Source: Bog-793 sp963823945 (GTDB lineage Bacteria > Actinomycetota > Acidimicrobiia > Acidimicrobiales > Bog-793). From it: a DNA stretch of 64,000 nt. Both the position numbers and the translations under genes were made by a program. The DNA is taken from positions 1 to 64,000 of the forward strand of contig CAWGNK010000005.1 of NCBI GenBank assembly GCA_963823945.1, given 5' to 3'. Shown here in pieces: positions 45,078 to 54,006 of this stretch. Positions within the stretch are counted from its first letter, which is position 1, and each line of letters opens with the position of its first letter. The notes below the pieces were generated by a model, which saw nothing but the letters and a program-made list of their open reading frames with translations, was not told where the DNA came from and did no database searches.

Positions 45078-46247
45078 GTGACCGAGCAGTTCGACCTCGA
45101 CCGTTACGGGCGCGCCCAGCTCGAGGCGCGTCGCGGCGAGAAGTGGGCCCGGGACGGGTCGGCGGCGATTCCGATGTGGGTCGCCGACATGGACTTCCCG
45201 CTCGCGCCGCCGATCCGTCGCGTGCTCGAGGAGGCGATCGCGACGGGCGATCTCGGCTACCCGGTGTCCTCGCTCGAGCCGACGCTCGCCGCCGCGTTCG
45301 CCGACTGGGAGAGGTCGCGCCACGGTCTCTCCTTCGACCCGGTGTCGGTCGTCGTGACGACCGACGTCGTGCAGGCGATCTACTTCGCGATCGACGCGCT
45401 GAGCGCCCCCGGCGAGGGGATCCTCACCCTCACGCCGGCCTACCCTCCGTATTTCGGCGCGCTGGACGAGAAGTCGCGCACGCTCGTCGCCCACGACCTC
45501 GCGATCGTCGACGGCGCCTACCGCTTCGACGCCGCCGCCCTACGGGCGCTCGTCGCGACCGGCAGGCCGCGTCTCATGCTGCTGTGCAACCCGCACAACC
45601 CGACGGGGAGGGTGTTCACCCGCGCCGAGCTTTCCGAGCTGGCCTCGATCGCCATCGACGCCGATCTCGTGGTGATCTCGGACGAGATCCACTGCGACCT
45701 CGTCTACCCCGGTTCGACCCACATCCCGATCGCGACGCTCGGCGACGAGATCGCCCAGCGCACGATCACGCTTTCCTCGGCGAGCAAGGCGTTCAACCTC
45801 GCGGGCCTGCGCTGCGCGGTCGCGGCCTGCGGGACGGCCGATCTCGCCGCCCGGCTGCGCGCGACACCGAAACGCCAGCGCGGACGGGCGAACAACCTCG
45901 GGATCCTCGCCGCCATCACCGCCTGGCAGGAGGGGACGCCCTGGCTCGACGCCGTCCTCGCCCATCTCGCCGCCAACCGGGAGAAGGTGACGGGCGTGCT
46001 CGGTGGGCTCGAAGCCGTGACGTGCATCCCGCCGGAGGCGACGTACCTCGCCTGGCTCGACCTGCGCCGGACGGGCCTCGGCGACGACCCGGCGAGCGAG
46101 ATCGCCCGCCAGGCGCGGGTGACGCTGATGTCGGGGACGGATTTCGGGACGGCGGGCCGGGGACACGCCCGGCTGAACTTCGCGACGACGACCGCCGTGC
46201 TCGACGAGGCGCTGGAGCGGCTCGCGGGGTTCTTCAGCGCGCGCTGA
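45078..46247 (+). CDS. PLP-dependent aminotransferase, MalY/PatB type
   Basis: 389 residues, fold type I. The PLP lysine is K237 (SSASKAFNLAGLR), the ring-pairing Asp202 is in ISDEIHCDLVY, and NPHNPTGRVF is the conserved Asn block. The opening WVADMDFPLAPPI is typical of MalY/PatB, which are cystathionine beta-lyase or aminotransferase enzymes. Start GTG after GAAGGACC. Convergent with the helicase gene, 21 bp between stops. Confidence 0.88.
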   Translation: MTEQFDLDRYGRAQLEARRGEKWARDGSAAIPMWVADMDFPLAPPIRRVLEEAIATGDLGYPVSSLEPTLAAAFADWERSRHGLSFDPVSVVVTTDVVQAIYFAIDALSAPGEGILTLTPAYPPYFGALDEKSRTLVAHDLAIVDGAYRFDAAALRALVATGRPRLMLLCNPHNPTGRVFTRAELSELASIAIDADLVVISDEIHCDLVYPGSTHIPIATLGDEIAQRTITLSSASKAFNLAGLRCAVAACGTADLAARLRATPKRQRGRANNLGILAAITAWQEGTPWLDAVLAHLAANREKVTGVLGGLEAVTCIPPEATYLAWLDLRRTGLGDDPASEIARQARVTLMSGTDFGTAGRGHARLNFATTTAVLDEALERLAGFFSAR

Positions 46248-46268
46248 GCCGCCGGCGGGACCCTCGCC

Positions 46269-47450
46269 CTACGGCGAGAGTTCGGTCGCGTCCTCCGGCA
46301 GCAAGGCGACGAGGTTGCCCAGGCGCGCGTCGTTCGAGAACACCTCGATGATCGGCACGGACAGGCCGAGCCGTCGCTGCAGGCGCTCGGCGGGGATCTC
46401 CTGGTCCCAGAGCAAGAGCGTCACGACGACGCCGGCCTCGCCGGCCCGGGCGGTCCGGCCCGAGCGGTGGAGGTACGCCTTGTGGTCCTCCGGTGGGTCG
46501 TAGTGGACGACGACGTCGACGCCCTCGATGTCGAGGCCGCGGGCCGCGACGTCGGTCGCGACGAGCGCCTCGAGCTTGCCCTTGGCGAAGTCGGCCAGCG
46601 CGTGCTGGCGCGCCGTCTGGCGCAGGTCCCCGTGGATCGCGGCGACGCGCACGCCCTCCTCGTGGAGGGCTGCGGTGAGGCGGTCCGCCCCCCGCTTGGT
46701 GCGCACGAACACGAGGGTCTTGCCGGCCCCGTGGGCGATCGCCCCGACGACCTTCGCCTTGTCGAGCTGGTGGATCTTGAAGAAGTGGTGCTCCATCTCG
46801 TCGACGGTCACCTGTTCAGATTGGGTCTCGTGAAAGACCGGGTCGGTGAGGTAGCGGTTGACGAGCCGGTCGACCGTCGAGTCGAGCGTCGCCGAGAACA
46901 GCAGGGTCTGGTGCGGCCCGGTGATGTGGCGGAGCAGCCACTCGACCTGGGGCATGAACCCCATGTCCGCCATGCGGTCCGCCTCGTCGACGACGAGCGT
47001 CGAGATCTCCGAGAGCGCGATCGCCCGCCGGTCGACGAGGTCGATGAGCCGTCCCGGCGTCGCGACGACGACGTCGAGGCCCCTGTTCACGCTGCGGACC
47101 TGCACGTCGAGGTCGGCGCCCCCGTAGACGGCACCGACGCGGCGCCCGACCGCCTCACCGAGCCGGGCGAGCACCTCGGTCACCTGGACCGCGAGCTCCC
47201 GGGTCGGCTCGAGGACGAGCGACGCCGGGAGGCGCGACTTCGTGGTCGGCGTCGCCATCAGCATCGGCAGGCCGAAGGCGAGCGTCTTGCCGCTCCCGGT
47301 CTTCGCCTTGCCACAGACGTCGCGGCCGGCGATGGCGTCGGGGATCGTTAGCGTCTGGACCTCGAAGGGTTGCTCGATGCCGTCGGCGGCGAGGGCAGCG
47401 ACGAGCCTCGGGTCGACCCCGAGCGCGGCGAACGTCGTTGTTTCGGTCAC
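46269..47450 (-). CDS. DEAD-box RNA helicase
   Basis: 393 residues. Q-motif (PFEVQTLTIPDAI), Walker A AKTGSGKT, motif Ia EPTRELAVQ, TPGRLID, DEAD box VDEADRM, SAT (LFSATLD), and the C-terminal domain with DVAARGLDIEGVD and HRSGRTARAGEAG. It unwinds structured RNA, for example in ribosome assembly or mRNA decay. Short form without a C-terminal basic extension. Confidence 0.95.
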   Translation of the reverse strand: MTETTTFAALGVDPRLVAALAADGIEQPFEVQTLTIPDAIAGRDVCGKAKTGSGKTLAFGLPMLMATPTTKSRLPASLVLEPTRELAVQVTEVLARLGEAVGRRVGAVYGGADLDVQVRSVNRGLDVVVATPGRLIDLVDRRAIALSEISTLVVDEADRMADMGFMPQVEWLLRHITGPHQTLLFSATLDSTVDRLVNRYLTDPVFHETQSEQVTVDEMEHHFFKIHQLDKAKVVGAIAHGAGKTLVFVRTKRGADRLTAALHEEGVRVAAIHGDLRQTARQHALADFAKGKLEALVATDVAARGLDIEGVDVVVHYDPPEDHKAYLHRSGRTARAGEAGVVVTLLLWDQEIPAERLQRRLGLSVPIIEVFSNDARLGNLVALLPEDATELSP

Positions 47451-47565
47451 GGTCGCGAGTCTTTCACCGACGAGGGCGGGTGCCGGTGAACGGCGCGGAG
47501 CGTGGCGGTCGCGAATGCGGGTCCTGTGTATCCTTCGAACGCATCCACCCAGTCAAGGAGGAGTT

Positions 47566-48030
47566 GTGGCAGAGCTCATTGCGGGTGACAAGGCCCCCGC
47601 CTTCAGCCTTCCGGACCAGGACGGGGCGACGGTGTCGCTCTCGGACTACGCCGGTCGCAAGGTCGTCGTGTACTTCTATCCCGCCGACGACACGCCCGGC
47701 TGCACGAAGGAAGCCTGCCAGTTCAACGATCTCCTCGCCGACTTCGCCAAGCTGGGTGTCGACGTCGTCGGTATCTCGCCCGACGGGGACGAGTCGCACC
47801 GGCGTTTCCGGACGAAGTACGGCCTCGGCGTGCGGCTCGCCTCCGACCCCGAGCACCTGGTGATGAAGCGCTACGGGGCCTGGGGCGAGAAGACGCTCTA
47901 CGGCCGCGTCTCGACCGGCGTTATCCGTTCCACGTTCCTCGTGGACGCGGAGGGGCGCGTCGAGAGGATCTGGCGCCACGTGAAGGCGGACGGACACGCG
48001 GCGAAGGTGCTCGCCGCCCTCGAGAGCTAA
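47566..48030 (+). CDS. bcp: Bcp-type peroxiredoxin
   Basis: 154 residues. Peroxidatic Cys46 and resolving Cys51 in DDTPGCTKEACQF, with the PRX fold (KVVVYFYPADDTPGC, DPEHLVMKRYGAWGEKTLYG, RSTFLVDAEG). Thioredoxin-dependent reduction of hydroperoxides in the cytoplasm. Start GTG preceded by AAGGAGGAG, a near-perfect ribosome site. The FrhB-like gene follows 8 bp later and may be co-transcribed. Confidence 0.95.
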   Translation: MAELIAGDKAPAFSLPDQDGATVSLSDYAGRKVVVYFYPADDTPGCTKEACQFNDLLADFAKLGVDVVGISPDGDESHRRFRTKYGLGVRLASDPEHLVMKRYGAWGEKTLYGRVSTGVIRSTFLVDAEGRVERIWRHVKADGHAAKVLAALES

Positions 48031-48038
48031 GACGCCCG

Positions 48039-49166
48039 ATGCCCGTCGAGAAGCCGCAGTGGGCTGAACTGTTCCGGGAGGTCGTGACCTCCGGACTGTG
48101 CACCGGGTGCGCCTCCTGCGTCGTCGCCTGTCCCTACGACGTGCTCGGCTACGACGCCGCCGAGGGCCGCTACCGGCCGTTCCACGTCGACGACGCGGGC
48201 GGCCCGGAGAACTGCACCCACGGCGAGCGGGGTTGCACGCTGTGCACCCGGGCGTGCCCGCGTTTCCGGGCCTGGGAGCCGGAGATCGACACGTTCCTTT
48301 TCGGCCGCGCCCGCGCCGCCGAGGAGGTCTACGGGATCGCCGCCGAGACGCTGCTCACCCGCACGACGGACCCGGAGATCGGCGCCGCCGGCCAGGACGG
48401 CGGCTTCGTCTCGGCGCTCGTCATCTGGGCGCTCGAGCACGACATCATCGACGCCGCGCTCGTCTCGTACCTCGAGGGTGACGGCCGCTCCTGGCGTGCC
48501 GTGCCGGGGGTCGCGCGCAACCGCGCCGACGTGTTGCGGGCCGCCGGCTCGCGCTACACGTACTCGGCGAACCCGCTCGCCTATGCGGAGGCCGTCGCGG
48601 GCGGGGCCGAGCGCGTCGGTCTCGTCGGCATGAGCTGCCAGGCCTCCGCGCCCGCCGCGATGGCGGCGCGGCGGGCCGGCAAGGTCGCCCGGCGCTTCGC
48701 GCTCACGGTCGGATTGCTGTGCTCGAAGACCTTCGACGACGCGATCTTCGCCGAGCTCTTCGAGGCGCGTTACGGGTTGCGCCGCGAGGAGATCGTGAAG
48801 ATGAACATCAAGGGCGTCTTCCAGGTCTGGACCCGGGACGGCGGCTACCACGAGATCCCCCTCAAGGAGGCGCACGCCTGGACGCGGGAGGGCTGCCGGC
48901 AATGCCCCGATTTCGCGGCGGAGCACGCCGACATCTCCGCCGGCGGGATCGGCGCCGACAACGACTGGACCCTCACGATCGTGCGCAGCGAGCGCGGCGC
49001 CGAGATCGTCGCCGCGATGCGTGCTGCGGGCGCGATCGAGGTCCGCCCGGTTGCCGACGACCCGACGGTGGAACCGCTGCTCGCCAGGCTCGCCCGGGTG
49101 AGCAGGCGGCGCTGGCCCGAGGGCGGCGACGCGGCCCCCCGGCTGATCCCGGTCGCGGCCGGCTGA
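48039..49166 (+). CDS. FrhB-type F420 hydrogenase/dehydrogenase beta-subunit protein
   Basis: 375 residues. Two Cys clusters for iron-sulfur centres (SGLCTGCASCVVACP and CTHGERGCTLCTRACP), the GGFVSALVIWALEHDIID region, VGMSCQASAP, and a C-terminal FrhB domain with KMNIKGVFQVWTRDG, CRQCPDFAAEHADIS and SAGGIGADNDWT, the flavin- and F420-binding part. Such proteins pass electrons between coenzyme F420 and ferredoxin-like partners. No hydrogenase or partner dehydrogenase is adjacent, so its partner is unknown. ATG 8 bp after the peroxiredoxin stop. Confidence 0.88.
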   Translation: MPVEKPQWAELFREVVTSGLCTGCASCVVACPYDVLGYDAAEGRYRPFHVDDAGGPENCTHGERGCTLCTRACPRFRAWEPEIDTFLFGRARAAEEVYGIAAETLLTRTTDPEIGAAGQDGGFVSALVIWALEHDIIDAALVSYLEGDGRSWRAVPGVARNRADVLRAAGSRYTYSANPLAYAEAVAGGAERVGLVGMSCQASAPAAMAARRAGKVARRFALTVGLLCSKTFDDAIFAELFEARYGLRREEIVKMNIKGVFQVWTRDGGYHEIPLKEAHAWTREGCRQCPDFAAEHADISAGGIGADNDWTLTIVRSERGAEIVAAMRAAGAIEVRPVADDPTVEPLLARLARVSRRRWPEGGDAAPRLIPVAAG

Positions 49167-49281
49167 AGCCCGCCCCGAGGGCCCTCGCTGATCAGCGGCC
49201 GCTGCGTACGGCAAGCGGGTAGATGACTGCGGGTGAAGGCGGGGCCAATAGACCCGGGGACGACATCAGGCCCCGCAGCCA

Positions 49282-49331
49282 CGCACCTTCGGGTGCGTGA
49301 CCCGAAGGTGCGCAGTCGCGCAGGTGACTGC
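49282..49331. terminator. Two consecutive hairpins
   Basis: CGCACCTTCGGG (49282-49293) pairs with CCCGAAGGTGCG (49301-49312) around TGCGTGA. Immediately after, GCAGTC/GACTGC (49312-49331) makes a second stem. They lie between the FrhB-like gene and the lipoprotein gene; a terminator is likely, though the spacing also permits a leader structure for the lipoprotein. Confidence 0.6.
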
Positions 49332-49369
49332 AAGGTCAGAAATCCTGGCATCCTCCCTATGCTCTTGGG

Positions 49370-49942
49370 GTGCGACGATCCCGATCACGTTCGAATTCGT
49401 TCTTGCGGCACGGCTCGGTTCCGGTTGCGCTCGCGACGGTCGCACTGGTGCTTGCGGCTTGTGGTTCGACCCCATCGGGCAGCTCAGGGACCACCACCAC
49501 CACGGAGGTTGGCAACACTGGCACGACGAGCTTGACGGGCTCCGAGGTCGAGCTCTCGTTCAGAGATCGCGTCTTCACGTCATGCCCATCGACCGAACAG
49601 GCGCAGACCTCACCGACATTCACCTACGGCGGAACGATCACGGAGGAACCCGGCCCCACCGGGAAGCCCGACAACGTGACCATTGCTCCATCGTCGAGCA
49701 CTGCGTTCGGCAACTTCATGGACGGCACCTATAGCTCGGACCATGTCATTTTCGTCACCGGAAGAAGCCAATACGACACCCAGACATGGACCCTGCAGCT
49801 GGCGCCAACAGGCACGGCGCCTCAACTCACCGGGCCGGTCAACGTGACCGGGACGGCGGAGGTCGTGTCGTACTTCGTGGGCCACCCCCCCTGCGACACG
49901 CGGTGGAAGGTGACCGGAACCGACTCGCCTGGGGGAAAGTGA
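49370..49942 (+). CDS. Lipoprotein, unknown
   Basis: 190 residues. Signal peptide with lipobox LVLAAC (Cys31), a Thr/Ser/Gly-rich linker to about residue 55, then a beta-rich domain (VELSFRDRVFTSCPSTEQ to FVGHPPCDTRWKVTGTDSP) with a cysteine pair. Anchored outside the membrane. Unknown function, similar architecture to the lipoprotein at 42062. Confidence 0.7.
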   Translation: MRRSRSRSNSFLRHGSVPVALATVALVLAACGSTPSGSSGTTTTTEVGNTGTTSLTGSEVELSFRDRVFTSCPSTEQAQTSPTFTYGGTITEEPGPTGKPDNVTIAPSSSTAFGNFMDGTYSSDHVIFVTGRSQYDTQTWTLQLAPTGTAPQLTGPVNVTGTAEVVSYFVGHPPCDTRWKVTGTDSPGGK

Positions 49943-50338
49943 CCGGCCGATCTACGCCGTGACCAGCTCTGCCCACTGCCGATCCAGGTGACCCGCCAAA
50001 CAACGGGCAATGAAGGTGTTGCCGGCTGGCGAGTTTGGAATGTCCATCGCCGTCGATCGTCCCGCCGGCGGCCATCGCTTCGCTGACGCACGGGCTCAAG
50101 CGTCCAAAGTGGGCGCCATGAAGGGCATCTGAGCCGGCAGGCCGATGGACTCCCCCCGGTTCAGGTCACGGAACCGTGCCACCCCCGCGCTGGGCTTAGT
50201 CGAGATCAACCATCAGCTCTCCGGCTCAGCCCGTTGCGCCACGCGATCCGCCTCGTGTTGCCCAGTCATCGTGCGACCCCGGCATCGGCCCCCTGAGGGC
50301 AGAACGAAGCAGCACCGCCACCCGAAAGGAGGCACTGC
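49943..50338. other. Gene-free interval
   Basis: No coding sequence supported. One weak dyad (GGTTC/GAACC around 50159-50177). It ends in a strong ribosome binding site for a small candidate ORF. Confidence 0.4.
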
Positions 50339-50449
50339 GTGAGACCTGGACGGGGTACCGGCAACGGCACCCGGTTCGAGGTGGCCGACGCGGCGAGGCG
50401 TCACATCTCCGGGTTTGTCGCGGCCATCGCACCCATTTGGCGAACCTAG
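50339..50449 (+). CDS. Candidate small protein, 36 residues
   Basis: GTG start six bases after AAAGGAGG, the best ribosome site in this part of the window. It encodes MRPGRGTGNGTRFEVADAAR and ends FVAAIAPIWRT. It overlaps the stop of the convergent nitronate monooxygenase gene by four bases. There is no homology I recognise; the case rests on the ribosome site alone. Confidence 0.35.
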   Translation: MRPGRGTGNGTRFEVADAARRHISGFVAAIAPIWRT

Positions 50450-51864
50450 GTGCCGCTCAGGTAGGCGATCACGTCGGCCGCGCCCCAGCCGTCCGGGTGG
50501 CGCCCCAGGAGCTCGCGGGCGCCGTCGAGGTCGGCGCCGAGCGTCGAGATCGCGGGCTCGACCTCCCCGGCGCCGCGGCGCTGACCGAGGCCGACGGCCG
50601 ACATCAGCGCGTTGCACAGGCAGACCCGGCCGACGGTCTCGGCCGCCTCGCCGCCATGGCGCAGGTAGGCGTCCACGGGCTCAGCGGGGCAGCGGTAGCC
50701 GATCGTGCCGTCGGGCTTCGTGTACGGGATACGCAGGTAGCTCAGGTCGCAGATCCGGGCGCGGGTCTCGTAGATGTCCCGGTCCGAAAGCGTGCCCGGC
50801 AGCTGAGCCACCTTGAACGGGAACCCCGTCGGCGAGGCGCGCGAGTCGGTGCGCACCTGCGGGTTGCCCTCGCGCAGTTGCGCCAGGAGCTGGCTGCGGA
50901 GCGTTTCGTCCAGGTTGGAGTCGCGGCTCAACGCGAAGAGCGTCCCGACCTGGACGCCGCTCGCGCCGGCGGCACAGGCCGCGGCGACCCGGTCCGGTTG
51001 CGAGTAGCCGCCGGCGAGCCAGAACGGCAGGCCGAGCTCGACGAACTGGGCCGTGTCGGTGACGTCGCGGGGCCCGTAGACGGGATCGCCCGTCTCGTCG
51101 AGCTGGAGGACACCACGGGGCGGGGCGTTGTGGCCGCCGGCGATCTCACCTTCGATGACGAATCCGTCCGGGCGGGTCTCGGGGTCGCGGGCGAGGTAGG
51201 TCGCGAGCGTGTTCGATGACACGATCGCCAGGAACAGCGGCCGGACGACGGCGGCGATCGCGCGGCCCAGCACGGCGATGGGGTCGAAGTTGATCGTGTG
51301 GCGGTTCTGGCCGGCGCCGGACACGTCGATCGGGAACTCGACTGCGCGGTGCTGGGACAGGTCGTCGAGCAGCGCCGGGAGCCGGGCCGGGATCCCGGCG
51401 CCCACGAGCACGAAGTCGACCCCGGCGAGCAGGGCGCCGTAGGCCGCGGCCGGCGTCGCGAGCTGGACCTTCTCGAGGAAGTTGATGCCGACGCGCGCCC
51501 CCCGTGCCGCCTGACGGGCGAGGTGGACCTCGGCGAAGGCGGCGACGACGGCGAGCCGCAGCCGGTCGAGCTGCGGTGCCAGGTTGAGGCGCGGCACCAG
51601 CCGGTACGGCTGGTCGGCCGGCCTCCCGCCGTCGATGAAATAGCGGCTCAGGACCTTCTCGGCGATCTCGGGAACGGGGAAGTGCGCCAGCGCCTGGCGC
51701 AGGTGCCCGCCGTGGTCGCCGTCCTGCAGGCGCCTGGCGAGCATCGAATCGAGCGCGACGCCGGACACGACGCCCAGACCGCCGGCGCAGCCGACGGCAC
51801 CGGCGAGGCGCCAGTCCGAGACGCCGATCCCCATGCCCCCCTGGATGATCCTCGGGTAGCTCAC
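50446..51864 (-). CDS. Nitronate monooxygenase / enoyl reductase-like FMN protein
   Basis: 472 residues. TIM-barrel FMN family: IIQGGMGIGVSDWRLAG at the start, INFLEKVQLATPAAAY, VLVGAGIPARL, VSGAGQNRHTINFDP, AGGHNAPP with the conserved His, PFWLAGGYSQPDRVAAACAAGASGVQVGTLFAL (FMN phosphate loop). Longer than classic nitronate monooxygenases, with a C-terminal extension of about 130 residues containing CRCLCNAL-like cysteines. Start GTG overlaps the stop of the radical SAM gene (GTGA), so the two are translationally coupled. Confidence 0.85.
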   Translation of the reverse strand: MSYPRIIQGGMGIGVSDWRLAGAVGCAGGLGVVSGVALDSMLARRLQDGDHGGHLRQALAHFPVPEIAEKVLSRYFIDGGRPADQPYRLVPRLNLAPQLDRLRLAVVAAFAEVHLARQAARGARVGINFLEKVQLATPAAAYGALLAGVDFVLVGAGIPARLPALLDDLSQHRAVEFPIDVSGAGQNRHTINFDPIAVLGRAIAAVVRPLFLAIVSSNTLATYLARDPETRPDGFVIEGEIAGGHNAPPRGVLQLDETGDPVYGPRDVTDTAQFVELGLPFWLAGGYSQPDRVAAACAAGASGVQVGTLFALSRDSNLDETLRSQLLAQLREGNPQVRTDSRASPTGFPFKVAQLPGTLSDRDIYETRARICDLSYLRIPYTKPDGTIGYRCPAEPVDAYLRHGGEAAETVGRVCLCNALMSAVGLGQRRGAGEVEPAISTLGADLDGARELLGRHPDGWGAADVIAYLSGT

Positions 51865-53060
51865 CGGTGCTGCCTGCTCCCGGTCAGCTGGGCACCGGCG
51901 GGCGCTGGTGAGGCCGCCGGCTCGTACGGGCAGCCGGGGTCCTCGGCGAGCGGGTCCCCGCTCCCGGCATAGGCCCGGGCCCGCGACCCGCCGCACGGTT
52001 CGCGGTACCCGCAGCGGCCGCAGCGCCCGCCGAGCCGGTCCGGGTCGCGCAGTGCGCGGAACAACTCCGAGTCGGAGTAGATCTCCGGCAGCGGCCGCTG
52101 GCGCACGTTCCCGGCGCTGAGCGGGAGGAACCCGCTCGGCTGGACGTCACCGCGACTCGAGACGAAGACGACGCCCCGTCCGTCGCCCACGGCGAGCGGC
52201 GGGCGGCGGTGGTCACCGCCGGGACCGGCCGGCCGGCGTGGGGCGGCCGGCGCCGTCGCCGGGACCCCGAGGGCCTCGAGGCGCTCGTGGAGCCGGGCGT
52301 AGAGCGGGCCGCGCCGCGGGGTGCCCGCCGGGCTGCCGGCGGCGTGCTCGAGCACGATCCGGCGGTACTGCGGTGCCTCGGTCGTCTTGAGAGGGACGGT
52401 CGTCGCCGCCTCGAAGAGGAATTCGAGGGTGTCCTCGATGCCCTCGGCCCCCAAGGGCGCCAGCGCGCTGCCGCGTCCCATCGGCACCAGGAAGAACACG
52501 CTCCACAGGCCGACACCGAGGCGGCGCGCGAGCTGCGACATCTCGGGCAGCTCGTGGACCGTGTCGGCGGTCACGGTCGTGTTCAGCTGCAACCGCAAGC
52601 CGGCAAGTCGGGCCGCGGTGCAGGCGGCGACGGTCCAGTTGAACGATCCCTGGGTGTGCCGGAAGTCGTCGTGGGTCGCGGCGCTGGCGCCGTCAAGCGA
52701 GAACGAGACCGTCGTCACGCCGGCCCCCCGCAGCTCGCGCAGGGCGTCGGGCGTCGCGCGCGGTGTCCCGGCCGGGGCGACGGACACGGCGAGTTGTGCC
52801 GCCACGCCGTGCCGGACGAGCTCGAAAAGGTCGGGACGCATGAGCGGGTCGCCGCCCGTGAACACGACGATCGGCCGCGGCGCGCCGAGCGCGCCGAGAT
52901 CGTCGAGCACCGTGGTGACCTCGTGTGTCGAGAGCTCGTCGGCGTCGCGCTCGCGCTTCGCCTCGGCGCGGCAGTGGCGGCAGGCGAGCTCGCAGGCCCG
53001 CGTCAGCTCGAAAAGAACGAGGAAGGGGCGGCGACCGATGTCGTAGCGCAGGTGCCGCAC
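51861..53060 (-). CDS. Radical SAM/SPASM protein
   Basis: 399 residues from GTG 53060. The 4Fe-4S motif is CELACRHC (C23, C27, C30), followed by GGDPLMRPDLFELV, SFSLDGASAATHDDFR and a C-terminal SPASM-like cysteine region (CGRCGYREPCGG and DPGCPYEP). SPASM proteins modify peptides or cofactors, or act in heme metabolism (NirJ-like). No precursor peptide gene was found nearby. It is coupled to the FMN protein that follows. The start is uncertain; a longer frame to 53186 is Arg-rich and unlikely. Confidence 0.85.
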   Translation of the reverse strand: MRHLRYDIGRRPFLVLFELTRACELACRHCRAEAKRERDADELSTHEVTTVLDDLGALGAPRPIVVFTGGDPLMRPDLFELVRHGVAAQLAVSVAPAGTPRATPDALRELRGAGVTTVSFSLDGASAATHDDFRHTQGSFNWTVAACTAARLAGLRLQLNTTVTADTVHELPEMSQLARRLGVGLWSVFFLVPMGRGSALAPLGAEGIEDTLEFLFEAATTVPLKTTEAPQYRRIVLEHAAGSPAGTPRRGPLYARLHERLEALGVPATAPAAPRRPAGPGGDHRRPPLAVGDGRGVVFVSSRGDVQPSGFLPLSAGNVRQRPLPEIYSDSELFRALRDPDRLGGRCGRCGYREPCGGSRARAYAGSGDPLAEDPGCPYEPAASPAPAGAQLTGSRQHR

Positions 53061-53301
53061 GCCAGATCGCGCGCCCTCGTCGGCGCGGGCACGTCGGTCG
53101 GGCGCACCCGCCGGCAATCCGTGTGACCGGCGCCGTCCTGGATCACGACCGCTGTGAACCCGACTGGTCTGTGCTGGGTCGCCCATCGCTCGCCGCTCCT
53201 TTGGGCTTTGGCTCGGCGCGTCGCGACAGTCACCGAAACTCGAAGCCCACTATAGGGGGAGCCTCCCGGTTGACCGCCTTCCCGGGGCTAGCTTGGCGAG
53301 C

Positions 53302-54006
53302 GTGGCACCGAGGGCCGGGGCTCCGCGCGAGACGTACCTGCTGCTAGTCCGGCACGGCACGACGCCGACGACCGGCAAGGTGCTGCCCGGGAGGGAACCG
53401 GGCCTGCACCTCGCGGCGCAGGGTCGCGCCGAAGCGGCCGAGGTCGGCCGGCGGCTCGGCGATCTCGGCTCGGTGGGGGCGCTGTATTCGTCGCCGATGG
53501 ACCGCACGATGGAGACGGCCGAGGAGATCGCGGCCTTCGTCGGGCTGCCGGTGGGGGTCGAGGCGGGGTTGATCGAGTGCGATTTCGGTGCCTGGACCGG
53601 GACGACGCTGCGCGCCATGCGCGCGAAGCGGGAATGGAAGGCCGTGCTCTACCACCCGTCCGGCTTCCGGTTCCCCGGCGGCGAGTCCTTCCTCGAGCTG
53701 CAGGCGCGTGTGCTCGAGGCCGTCGAGCGCCTGGTCGCCCGCCATCCGGGCGAGGTCGTCGTCGCCGTCAGCCATGCCGACCCGATCAAGGTCGCGCTGG
53801 CCAGCGCCCTCGGCAGCCCGCTCGACCTGTTCCAGAGGATCGTCATCGGGACGTGCTCGACGAGCATCGTCGCCTACGGGGAGGGGCCCCCGCGGGTTCT
53901 CGCGCTGAACTCCTTCGCCGCCCCCGCCCTCGTCGGCGTGCCGGGGCCGGGTGGCATGCGGGCCTCCCGGGAGGCGCGGCCCGCCGGTGCGAAGCGGTCC
54001 AGATGA
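53302..54006 (+). CDS. Histidine phosphatase family protein
   Basis: 234 residues. Catalytic RHG motif (LLLVRHGTTP), YSSPMDRTMETAEEIA, GLIECDFGAWTG with the acid residue, and the second histidine in VVAVSHADPIKVAL. This is the phosphatase of the conserved actinobacterial trio with DUF3090 and SCO1664 proteins (established by gene neighbourhood in the phylum). The substrate is unknown. Start GTG 53302. Its stop overlaps the DUF3090 start (ATGA). Confidence 0.9.
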   Translation: MAPRAGAPRETYLLLVRHGTTPTTGKVLPGREPGLHLAAQGRAEAAEVGRRLGDLGSVGALYSSPMDRTMETAEEIAAFVGLPVGVEAGLIECDFGAWTGTTLRAMRAKREWKAVLYHPSGFRFPGGESFLELQARVLEAVERLVARHPGEVVVAVSHADPIKVALASALGSPLDLFQRIVIGTCSTSIVAYGEGPPRVLALNSFAAPALVGVPGPGGMRASREARPAGAKRSR

